Below are positions 41,796 through 52,181 of a stretch of 64,000 nucleotides of DNA, one piece after another. Below the pieces are notes generated by a model. It was not told where the DNA came from and searched no databases. It saw only the letters and a program-made list of their open reading frames with translations. Source of the stretch: Micractinium sp. NFX-FRZ (Eukaryota; Chlorophyta; Trebouxiophyceae; Chlorellales; Chlorellaceae); contig JAPTJF010000046.1 of NCBI GenBank assembly GCA_029339195.1, forward strand, positions 62,001-126,000. The letters are read 5' to 3'. The first letter of the stretch is position 1; every line of letters starts with the position of its first letter. A program made the translations under genes and the position numbers.

Positions 41796-42584
41796 CGGGG
41801 CAGCGCCCGGCCGGGTGCAAGCACACAACGCCAAAAGCACTGGGCTGGCAGAGAGGCTTGATGATGTGCAGACGAAGCGGGGAGGTGGCCTCCGCCTGAG
41901 GCCAGCCCGGCAGGCCAAGCGCAGGCATGCGTCTGGCAGCTGGTGCGGAGGCAGCCGTCTGGGATCAAGCCCGTCGGATGCCTGTGGCTTGAGTGCGTGA
42001 TGAACCGTGAATCCCGCTGGGAAGGCCTGCGCCGATCTCGTATGTCTGCCCGTCTGTCCCCTGTCTCCCGCCGCACCCAATTGCCGAGGGCGCCCCTTGC
42101 CTTGGGCATTACCTGTTGGTGGCTGCAAGTGACTTGCTCTGTTCTGCCTGTGCCTGTTCATCTCCAGTTGTTATCACCGAGTGCACGTGCCCTGGTTGTC
42201 CCCGCTTTGCAAGCCTGGCTGTGACGGCCGATGCCTGCACTACTTGCATTGAACTGCCTAGGGCACTGGCAGTTACACAGCCAATGTTGGGATTCGTGAG
42301 AGTGAGGACCAAACAAGCAGCCGGAGTATCAGTGGTAAAAAGCAACGGATGCAGTGTTAGTACGACCAGATGACAACATGGACAGGCTTGGGTGCATCTC
42401 ACAGTAGGTGGCGAATTGCGATACAGACAGAAGTGGGCGGTGCATAATGCGTAGAAAGGTGCGTAGAGAGGATACCAGGAGGCATCTCAGCCGAGGGCTG
42501 CCCCCTGGCATCCTGAAGCTGCCTAGAAGCTGCTAAGAGGCACATCGACACCTAGCTAGCGTCTCTGCCTCTTTCAAACATGCT
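41796..42584. other. convergent spacer between the two protease genes
   Basis: No exon supported. Contains a minus-strand TGTAA (42273-42277) about 310 bases beyond the M60 gene stop. Confidence 0.5.
42273..42277 (-). promoter_or_regulatory. poly(A) signal TGTAA (minus strand)
   Basis: ttaca on the + strand, 308 bases past the stop codon of the minus-strand M60 gene. Confidence 0.45.
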
Positions 42585-45500
42585 TCAGTCGGACCTCAGG
42601 CGCCGTCCGGCAGCAGCAGGAGGGGGAAGGGGTGGCCGGGGAACAGGGGGAGGCGGCCGGGGCCGAGGCGAAGGTGGGGGTGGCCGAGGCGAAGGTGGGG
42701 GAGGCCGCGGAGAGGGTGGGGGAGGCTTGGGCGAGGGCGGGCGAGGGGGAGGCGGGCCTGGTGAGGGTGGCCGTGGTGGGGGTGGCGATGGGCGGGCGGG
42801 GGGCGGGGGCCGGGGGGGGGGAGGCGGGCGCGGAGATGGAGGGGACGGCCTGGGCGAAGGTGGGGGTGGCCTGGGGGATGGCGGCCGCGGAGGAGGGGGC
42901 CGTGGTGAGGGTGGGTTGGGAGGCGGCGGTGATGGGCGGGCGGGGGGCGGGGGGCGGGCGGGGGGAGGTGGGCGTGGCGACGGCGGAGGCGGTTTGGGTG
43001 CGGGCGGGCGTGGTGGGGGCGGGCGTGGCGACGGCGGTTGAGGAGGTGGTGGTGACGGTCGCGCGGGGGGAGGCGGGGGAGGAGAGGGCCGTGGGGGGGA
43101 CGGGGGAGGAGGGCGTGGCGGAGGTGGTGGAGGAGGGCGAGGCGGGGGGGACAGCGCTGGGGAGGGCGGAGGCGAGGAGGGGGGCGGCCTGGGAGGCGGC
43201 GGCCTTGGCGACGGGGGCAGCAGCGTGGCGGGCGGCGGTGAGGAGGGGGGAGGGCGCGGCGGGGGCGGGCGCCAGTAGCTTGCCGGCACCAGCGACCGCA
43301 GGTCTGTGCATGCCTTGAGGGAGGAGCTTGCTTGGGGGCTGCTGCTGGCCCACTGCAGAGCAAGGGAGGGAGGGCAAGGGAGGGGCAAGGAGGGCAGGGC
43401 AACAGGTGCTAAGGGGATGAGGGCAGGCAGGGGCAAATCGGGCTCAAGGGGTTGATGTGTGAGGCAGTGCCACCACATGTGTAAGGCTCAAGCCTTGGGT
43501 TGCCCGGTCCGCGCTCTCGTCCCTGCACTGTCGCCATCAGGACTGGTACCCCCACCAGTGAATCGGGCCCCACCACCCCACCTGCGGCCAACTCTCCGTT
43601 CACCCCCACTGGCCCCTGCCCGAAAGCCCCCCCCCCCCCCCCCCCGCACCCACCTGCTGCAGCGTTGCCCAGAAGGCAGAACCCGCCCCTTCCCCCCACC
43701 CCCACCCCCCACCTGCTGCAACGTTGCCCAGTACGCTGAACCCGCTGGGATGTAGTCATCTGCCCAGGAGCACGTGGCGGTGTAGCCGCTGACGGTGCCG
43801 CTGACCGTGGAGTAGCACGCCGAGGCGGTGTCGCCGGCGCAGCTGGCGTTGAGGCAGGCCAGCGCCACGTCAGCGTTGCCCAGCTGGGAGGGCGGCACAG
43901 CAGGCGCCAGCGTGGCGGCGGGGGTGAGGAGCTCCCCGGACAGCACGATGCCCAGCGGGGTGAGCAGCTGGTTGGAGGGGTGGTCGGGCAGGGGCTTGGA
44001 GTAGTTCCAGTACCAGGCCTGCGCCCCCATCAGGATGCCGCCCCCTTCAGCCAAAAACTGGCGCAGCCGGGGCGCATTGGTGCCCACCCCGCTGTCCTGG
44101 CCTGGACTCCATATGTGTGTTGGGGAAGGGGGGGTGCAAGGCAAAGGGGCGCGCCTGTCAGTGGTCCGGGCTGGCTGATTGCTCGGCAGTGGTCAGTCGT
44201 AATGTTGGCCTGCCTGTGCTGCCACGTAGGCCCACCCGCGGGCCCCAGCTGCCCTTGCCCCCCTCCTGCCCAGCCCCCGACACGCGTGCGCCCCAGCGTT
44301 GATGAAATCAGGCGCCCGCCGCTGCTAGCTGGGCCCACCCAGTCCGGCGGGACGCAGCTGCCCTTGCCCCCTTCCCGCCCAGCGGTGCCCAACCACCCAC
44401 CCCCACACCGTTGATGATATAGACGTCAGCGCGGTCTACAGAGATGTCTGACAGGGCCACGGTGCCCGCGCTGGCAAATCTGGCAGAGTCCTGTGGGGGA
44501 AGAGAGGGGCGGGGCAGAGAGGGAGGGAAGGGGGCAGGGAGGGAGGGAGTGGTGGAGAAGGGGCTGGTGGTACGGGGGCAGACAGAGAGGCAAGCAGCTT
44601 GGGCGTGTCCTTGTGCAGGGGCCGAGGAACACGTGGAAATTCCTGTTGCAATGCCACAAAGAGCTCGCCCCTGGCACTAGTCCTCACTCATCCCCAAACG
44701 CAACAAAGCTCACCCTTGCCACCAGGCCTGGGATGATTGAGCCCGTGGCAAAGCTGCCAGAACCCGCCAGGCGGATGCCCGCCGTCTTGCCGCCCGACGC
44801 CCAAGCGGCGGCGTTGGCCAGCAGGCGGGTGAGGCCGGTGGAGTTGCAGCAGTTGGCGGCCGTCAGGTGTTGCACCATCGCCTCGTGCCCAAAATGCACC
44901 AGCCGCCCACCATAGTGCCTGTTGATGCAGGGACGGCCACAGGGCAGGGACGGGGGAGGGCAGGGTGGCGAGGGAGGCGTGAGGAGGAAACAAGGCACAA
45001 GCTGGTCCTGGCGACTCCCAACCGCTCAAAAGCGAAGCCGACCTGCCCAGCCCCCCGATGCCCAGCCCAGCCCCCCGATGCCACCTTACCGGGTGGCGCT
45101 AATGAAGGGGCGGTTGCTGGCATCCGTGGCCAAGGCCATGGCACCTCCAAACAGGTACTGTCGGGAGGAGTACCAGGCTTGGGTGTCCATGGCTCCCACC
45201 CCCAGGGCCAGAGCCTGGTAGTCTGCTGTGGTCATGGCGGTCTGCGCCCCAATGGGGCGGGGCGGCGAGGGCGAGGGGGGCGGCGGGCGCGGCGGCATGG
45301 GCCTCGGCGGCGGCGGCGGCGGGGGGCTGGGTGCCGTGGCGTAGGCGGGCAGCGAGGCCAGCGCCGCCTCGGTGGCCGCACTGACGGGCCAGCCCCAGGC
45401 CTTAAAGTAGGCAGCAAAGTTGCGGTTGGCTGCCCTCGACTGCTGCACCACCCAGGCCTGGATTTCGGCGTCGTCCCCGCTGGGCTGGCTGGCCAGCGAC

Positions 45501-47810
45501 TTGTAGCTGGCAATCGTGTCTTTAAGCAGGGTGAAGCCCAGCCCGGTGTCCTCGATGAGCTGGCGGCACAGCGGTGGGGTGGGCGGGGGGGAAGTAGGGG
45601 GAATGAAGGGGGGAGGGGGGCGGCAGTGTGGAGGGTGATGTCGGTGTTGGGTGTGGGGCAATGCAGAGTGGAGCCCCTGGTGAGAAGGGACTTTGCCCCA
45701 CATTGCATACGCCCACCCCCACTCCGCCCCTCCATACCTGCAGGAAGCTATCCAAGTACAAGCCGGGGTCAGCACACAGCTTGGAGTGGCTGGCTCCCCC
45801 AGCAAAGTAGGCCAGCCGCTGCCGCTCGCGTCCAGTCACGTCGTTACCGTTCCAGCCTGCGGGTTGGGGGCATGGCAAGAACCAAGAACAGCAGTCGGAT
45901 GTTGGTGTTGGCTTGCTTGCACAGGGCGACTGTGCTTGCATGCACACCCACCCGCAGTCCCTTCAGCAGTCACCCATCCACCCACCCACCCATCCACCCA
46001 GCCAGCCCGTCTGCCCCTCTGCCACCCCCCCAGCCCACCCACCGTAGAAGGTTTTCGGGTCGGTCTTGTTCTGAGGCGGTCCAGAGCAGGGCAGGGCAGG
46101 GGAAGAAAGGAAATACATTTTTGGACAGAGAGAGAGGAGAGGGGCACACACGAAGCGCGGCGGATGCATGCAGTGCCAGCCACGTTTGCGGCACAGAATT
46201 GGTTGGGTATGCCCGCCATCCTCTGACCTGCACCGAGCTCATGATGTAGGCCGAGAAGAAGTTGACAGACACCTCGCCTGCATGCAGGGAGGTGGGCGGG
46301 CACAGGCAAGCGTGGGGGGCAGGTGGGGTGCATGGGCCGGTCAACGGGGTGGCAGGCACTTTGGTGTGGCGCGTTGCAAGCGTGCAGACCTTGCTCCACA
46401 ATGCCACCTGCTGTGCTGCCGTACACGTGCAGCCCACTGCTTGGCATCCGTGTTCACGCTGCCTCCGCCGCTGCTTGCTTGCATGAATGTGCATGCCGCC
46501 CCCTGCGCTGCCCGCACGTGCGCTCAGCATGGGCAGCAAGCCACCCCCCCACTGCCAGCCCACCTGTGCAGTCCCAGGTCCAGGCCCCGTCCTGGTGGTT
46601 GTGCCCCAGCTCGTGGAAGTGGCCCTGCACCAGAAGCGAAGACAGGAGTATGTCACAGCACACAGTGGGAGCCCTGCCGCAGAGCAATGCCACGTCAGGC
46701 AAGTGAGCCACGTCAGCACCACTGTGCCACGTCAGCACTGCTGGCAGCACCGACGGAGGTGTGATGTCTGGTCAGCACTGTCTGCTCACCCATTTAGACG
46801 GGCTGCCGGGGTCCAGTGTGGTGTTGACCACATCCATGAAGGTCATGCTGTGGTCGGGTAAGTGGGGAGGCGGGGGGATGGGCACAAGAGAGAGAGAGAG
46901 AGAGAGAGAGAGTCTTTGTTGATAGAATTTTGGAGCATAGGTGACGGGACGTGTGGGAGTGCAGGGCAAAGGTGACAGCCCCGACACAAGGCACGCGGAT
47001 GCTGCCGCCGGCTGATCCCCGGCATGAGCTGCTGAATGAAGTGCCGTACTTACATGGGATACCCGGAGTGCCTGCACGGAGGCAAGGAAGGGAGGGGCAG
47101 GTGCACGGCGTGCGTGAGCATGAGGGTTGATACGCAGGCGTGCCAGCCAACCAACCAACACACGTGCCCTACCCCACATGCAGGCAGGCAGGAAGACAGG
47201 CGGGCCGGTGAGGAGGAGGGCGCAGCGGCCGCACATGTATCCGGCGCTGATGTCGACGTCGTGTTGGAAGCGCTCGGGTTTGGAGCGCACTGTGCTGATG
47301 CCCGCCATCCATGCCGCCGCGTCCAGCACCTGCGCAGAGTGTGGGGACAGGGAGGGGCAGGGCGGAGGGGAGGCGGTTGGGCCGGCTTGGGCGGCAACTA
47401 AACCTTGGTTGCGTCCATTGGGAGCCCCCTACCTAGGTACCCTTAGTAGGCCTACCAATGAAGCCTCCCAACTTCCCTTGTGCCAGACCCCGCCCTGCCT
47501 GCCGCCCCACCTTGTCCCAATAGTTCATCACGGCCGCCGGGTCGGTGACGGTTTTGAGCGAGGAGGTGGGCGTGGCGATGGCCAGCTTGCTGCTGCCAAT
47601 CTCCCCCCAGGGCGCGGGGTGCTGCAGGGCCGAGGGCCAGGTGGAGGCGGAGGTGCTGCCGTGCAGGTAGTGGGGGGCCAGGATGGCGCCTGGGGGGAGG
47701 GGAGGGGCAGGGGGGAGGGGGTGGGGTTATAACTCTAATTAGAAGAGGGAGGGCCCAGGTAGAGCATGGCAACAGACTGTGGCAGGTGGGATGAGGGCGA
47801 GGCAGGCAAG

Positions 47811-47862
<52 letters not shown>

Positions 47863-48671
47863 CGCACCCTGCCTTCCCCCCCCCCTCCCCCCCCGCACAC
47901 ACACACCGCCCCTCCCGCCAGTGCCTCACCCGAAACCTGGACAGCAACTGAGCCCAGGCTAAGCCCGGAAGGCAGCTCCAAATAAACGAGGCCGCCAGTG
48001 GCGCTGCCAATGGTGGTGGTAGCGCCGGTCAGGCTGTACCGCCGGCTCATTTCGGGCAGGCGGTACCACGTGGTCTTGTGGTACGTCCAATCCGTCCAGC
48101 CGCCAATGCGCAGGCGCACGCCAGATGCGGACGCCACCCCAGAAGGCACCGTCACTGTCACCGGCTGCCCCGCCATGGCCCACACCCCCAGGCACTGCCA
48201 GTACCCTGCCGAGGTGGTGCCGTTGACCTGCGGGCGGTGGGGAGCGGGACGTGAATCACACGATGAGTTGGCAGGCCAAGGGAGGGAAGTCACGAGCCAT
48301 GCCAGGCTGCTTGATCCCCGGCGCCACTCGACTGGCACAGCTGTGGCAGTAGTCGCTGCCTCCAGCGCACCGTGCGCGTGACGGCGCTGGCGGTGGGCTG
48401 GGTGCCGGCGGCCGGCTTGCCAGGGAAGAACGCTGCGTCTGGCGCCTCGGTCAGCTGGGCGGGAGGGAGGACTTGGGAGCGCACGGTGCGCGCCAGCGCC
48501 TGCAGGCGGCATGAACGATGACTTGATTGGCGTGTGCTGCATGTTTGGCGTGTGTTTCGTTCAGGCTGCGCAAGCTGCTGGTCAGCATGCAGATGCCAGC
48601 GGCGGTGGTGAGCAACCCATGTCCCTCTCCACCCATTGTGGCAGGGGGCACACTGCCAGAGGGGCAAAACA

Positions 48672-48703
<32 letters not shown>

Positions 48704-50693
48704 CAAGCAAACGGGGGCTTCCCAAGGAGGTGTGGCTCCCGCCTGGCTTCAAATCCACTCACCGCCAGGCCTGCCGTGGACCTGCGGTTGATTCCAGTGG
48801 CGCTGTTGATGCCGGCAGCCGAAGCCGCCTCCCACTGCAAAGGAGGGTGGGCAGGCGCACATTCAGAGTGCAGACATGCCGAGCAGTTGTGGGGGAAGGC
48901 ACGTGCTCCCACGCCACACACAGCATGCACGCCATGCACGCCATGCCCGACGCCCTGGCCTGCCCACCCCACAGTGCCTGTCCCATTCCACACCCCGCCC
49001 TGCCCCGCTGCCCCACCCTCAAGCCCAGCCCCCCTCCCCACAACGTACACGGTCCAGGGTGGCCCAAAAGGAGGCGCCTGTGGGCACAAACGCCCCAAAC
49101 GTGCGCAGGCTCTGCATCCCAGCCGTCAGGTCATCGTCGCTGGCATAGTAGCAGGCGTTGCCGGTGGCCCCCGTGCAGCTGGCCTCCACGCATCCGGCCG
49201 CGGTGTCGGCATGTGCAGACTGCACTGGCGGCGTGGTGGCGCTCAGCGTGGGCCCCACAAAAGCAATGTCGGCCGACACGTAGATGCCCAGCGGGTTGAG
49301 CAGCAGGTTGGAGGGGTGCTGGGCGACGTCGTTGCTGTACGACCAGTACCTGCGGCATAGGGCAGGGAGGGGGAGGCAGGAAAGCAATACGGGTTAACCA
49401 ACGTTGGGGAGGGGCTCGGGAGGCAGGCAGGCAGGCGGCATTCCCAAGGGACGTACAGCCAGTGCTGCCCGCCCATGGGCAAGGCCTCAAGGCATTGGTG
49501 GCCCCACAATCAGCACACTCGGGCTGCGCTGGCCGGTGCTAGCCGAGGTCCAACGTGTGTGCCGCCAGTTATAAATCGCGTAGGACCCACCAGGCATGCG
49601 CGCCGCTGACCAGGCCGCCGCCATTTGCAATGAACTGCCGCACGTTGGCGGCCGCGTCCCCCAGGGCTGCCTGGTAGCCGTCGCCGATGTAGAGGTCGAC
49701 GGCAGCGTTGGACAGGGTGGCAGGGGCCACGGTGCCGGCATTGACATACATGGAGGGGTTCTGTCGGGGGGGGAGGGAGGGAAGGAAGGAGGGAGGGGGT
49801 GGAAAGCATACAGGACGGACGGGAAGGAGTTGGGGGGGCGGGCGGCAGAGGGTGGCAAGCAAGCAGGGTCGCAGATAACGTGCATCTGCGGTGGCAGGCA
49901 GGCAGGGGCGCACAGCAGGAGCAGGTGCAGCTAGGGTGGCAAGCAGGCAGGGAGCACGTGCAAGCAGGCAGAAAGCCAGGTGCAGGTGAGGTGGCAGGGC
50001 AGCGCCTCACCGCCGCCACCAGGCGGGCGACCAGGTTTGTGACTGCCCACGACGTGCTGCCGGCCACGCGGATACCGGAGGTCTTGGCCCCCGCCGCCCA
50101 GGCCGCCGCGTTGGCGAGCAGGCGCGGCAGGCCTGCACCAGGGGTAGCGCACAGCAGTGAGAGGTTGTGAAGGGGGGTGTTTGTAAGGGTAATGCCAAAC
50201 CAACACCGGTGATGTCCGCAGCGCGGGCCCTGCAGTTCGTGAACGGGTGAAAGAGCAGCCACAGGACGCAGGCGCAGCCCAGCATCCAGGCTGCCGGCGC
50301 CGGGCAACAGGCAGCGCCCAAGCGGCATCTTGTCTGTCACCACATATTTCTTGACACAAGATTCGAGTGCACTACAATCCCACCTGTGGAGCCGCAGCAT
50401 TGGCCAAACATGCCCTCGTGCGCAAAGTGCACCGCCCGCCCGCTCCCGCTGACTGTGGCCGCCACAATGGCGCTGGGGCCCTGGGCAGCAATGGCCATCG
50501 CGTTGCCGTGCAGCAGCAGGCGGGAGCTGTAGATGCCGCTAGTGGCGAGGGTTCCCACCCCCTGGGCCAGGACCTGGTAATCTGCGGTTGTGACTTGAGC
50601 TGCGGCCGGCGCACAGGCTGCAGCCAGCAGCGCCGCCAGGCAGAGCACCGGCGCGGGCGGCAGCCGCCGCCGGCCTGAGCCAAGCGCTGCCAT
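42585..50693 (-). CDS. secreted TCAF-like / M60 zinc metallopeptidase with duplicated N-module and Pro-rich (HRGP) tail
   Basis: Twenty minus-strand exons: 50693-50384, 50132-50011, 49760-49591, 49349-49049, 48834-48763, 48499-48371, 48227-47930, 47689-47511, 47329-47235, 47071-47054, 46847-46790, 46624-46564, 46277-46228, 46070-46043, 45856-45738, 45559-45090, 44918-44714, 44490-44409, 44101-43713, 43352-42585; all in phase; 1307 aa. Order: signal peptide; TCAF-like module 1 (VTTADYQVLAQGVG, VHFAHEGMFG, GLPRLLANAAAWAAG, GLVSGAHAWYWSYS); M60 peptidase with GHFHELGHNHQ (His588, Glu589, His592) and Glu606; a Ser/Pro linker (~744-775); module 2 repeating the first (MTTADYQALALGVG, VHFGHEAMVQ, GLTRLLANAAAWASG, GAQAWYWNYS) but with no second peptidase; then a ~240-residue PPSPRPPPP tail as in volvocine/chlorophyte wall glycoproteins. 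Predicted to act outside the cell on glycoproteins (M60 family knowledge), anchored to the wall by the tail (inference). Exon 10 is only 18 nt. Confidence 0.88.
43651..43690 (-). repeat. copy of M60 exon 19 end and donor
   Basis: On the + strand cacctgctgcagcgttgccc then agaaggcagaacccg parallels cacctgctgcaacgttgccc then agtacgctgaacccg at 43711-43745. Offset 60 bp, inside the following intron, with donor GT retained. Confidence 0.85.
46887..46912. repeat. (AG)13 microsatellite in M60 intron 10
   Basis: Uninterrupted AG repeat; on the transcribed minus strand it is a CT tract 40-65 nt before the acceptor of exon 11, so it may act as a polypyrimidine tract for the preceding 18-nt exon region. 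Confidence 0.9.
47801..47863. repeat. (CAGG)n microsatellite in M60 intron 7
   Basis: About 60 bases of near-perfect four-base repeat between exons 7 and 8 of the M60 gene. Confidence 0.95.
48673..48700. repeat. (CAG)n microsatellite in M60 intron 5
   Basis: Nine CAG units in an intron between exons 5 and 6 of the M60 gene. Confidence 0.95.
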
Positions 50694-50933
50694 GGCCGCT
50701 GCCGTGGTCCGCTCGGCTCTCCCGCGCGTGCAGTGCACACTCAGGGCGGTGGAGCGACGGCCCGCTGCTTGTGCCGCTTGAGCAGCCGCTAGCTCTTGGG
50801 CGGACAGAGCGTTTGCCGCCGCCCTTGGCCAGATGGAGGGGCAATGCTAATCAACGTCTCACACCCGGCTTCTTGTGTTCGTCGAAAGCCACCCGGCGGG
50901 ATCCCGTCCAGCTCCGGCTCCAGTCACCCAGGT

Positions 50934-50955
50934 ACGTCCTCCCTCAGGAGGACGT
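50934..50955. repeat. perfect 9-bp-arm hairpin
   Basis: acgtcctcc-ctca-ggaggacgt, about 240 bp upstream of the M60 start codon. Confidence 0.8.
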
Positions 50956-51959
50956 GAATTCGCAACCGTGCGCCACGAACCGCAATATTGTGTGTATGGT
51001 TCAACAGATTACCGAGTTGCCACATGGCTGGGCCGCTCGCCAGCTTGTTGAAGGTTGGGAGCACTGCCGCCCCGGGCCGCCACCCTTCCGTCAACGTGAC
51101 AGCGAGCGCTGGCATGCTGTACTCAGCCGTTGAGGGCGCTGAGCCCGTCATATTTGACGGCCTGGATCAGGCATGCCCGTAGAAGGCTCAAAGCAAGCGT
51201 AACTTTGAAATTTAGAGGTATGGCTGGCCTCCCCGGGTGCTGCCGCTGCCCAGTGTCTGCTCCTTAGAAAAGGCCCATGCGATTGCAGCGGTGGTTCCAG
51301 TGGCTGGCTGGTTCTATTTTTAAATCATTCGGGTTACTCAGTTAATCAATTAATTAGTGCCACAGCGGCCCAAGGGGAGGCTTCGTTTGTTTGTGGTGTG
51401 GGCTGGCAGGGTCAGACATTGGGGGCATGGTTTTAGGAGGCAGTGCTGCTGGGGTGGTGCAGAAGCAGGCAGGTCAGTCGAGGGGTGTGTGGGGATGGGC
51501 ATGAGCGACTGTGCCAATCAAGCAGACTGCGGAGGCATGCCTGTGATGTACTCGCCGGGACATCCAGGGCAGCTCGGGTTGAGCTTTTTACAGCCTGTTT
51601 CTCTGACCACACTGCAATTCCCGGGGCTTTGCAACAGTGGTAGGAGCATGTCCGGGGGGCGCCACCCTGGCACACGCTTGCCTCCGCCGTTGCTCCGGCA
51701 CCATTGGATTGGAGGCCTGCAAATCCACGTCACTGTGCCCGCATGACGGGCGGTCGCAATGGGGTTTGAGGCAGCCACCAGGGACAGATTATGACTCACT
51801 TGTGAATGCATCCCTGCCCTGCCAACATTGGGGAGGCTAGGGACCGAGTACGTTGACCAGCCCAAAGAACCAGCCTGGTGATACTTGCCTGCCCTCTGCC
51901 GGGGCACACCATGCCGCCCCGCCCCAACACAAGGCAGGTTGCAAGCAGAATGTGTGTTT

Positions 51960-52002
51960 GAGTGCTATCAACCGCAATACAGAGTGCTATCAACCGCAAT
52001 AC
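51960..52002. repeat. 22-bp-period tandem repeat upstream of NOP2
   Basis: gagtgctatcaaccgcaata plus c occurs at 51960-51980 and 51982-52002, identical copies with one base between. Confidence 0.9.
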
Positions 52003-52181
52003 GAGACGCTGCGAATGGAATCACCTGGGATGAAATCACCTGCTGCTCCGGCGCCTGCCGCCAGCTGAGCTGGCGCCCAGTGGCACTTGTGGAGAACCAC
52101 ATGCATGACAGCTGCGGCCGCCGTTATCTGGCTCGGACGAGCTACAGGAGCAGCCAGGAAGAGCCGGAGACTAAGCCGGCT

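Larger units (their letters stand above)
50694..52181. other. divergent intergenic region between M60 and NOP2 genes
   Basis: No exon supported on either strand. Holds a perfect hairpin (50934-50955), an AT-rich patch (51310-51358) and a 22-bp-period tandem repeat (51960-52002). Both promoters should lie here; the tandem repeat is about 180 bp upstream of the NOP2 ATG. Confidence 0.5.

Noticed and set aside
42632..43318. A plus-strand open frame over the repeat region (Gly/Val/Glu/Ala-rich).
   Set aside because: It is the antisense of the Pro-rich tail exon of the M60 gene, which joins in phase with the upstream exons.
47801..47863. CRISPR-like regular repeat.
   Set aside because: A plain four-base microsatellite without spacers, in an intron of a eukaryotic gene.
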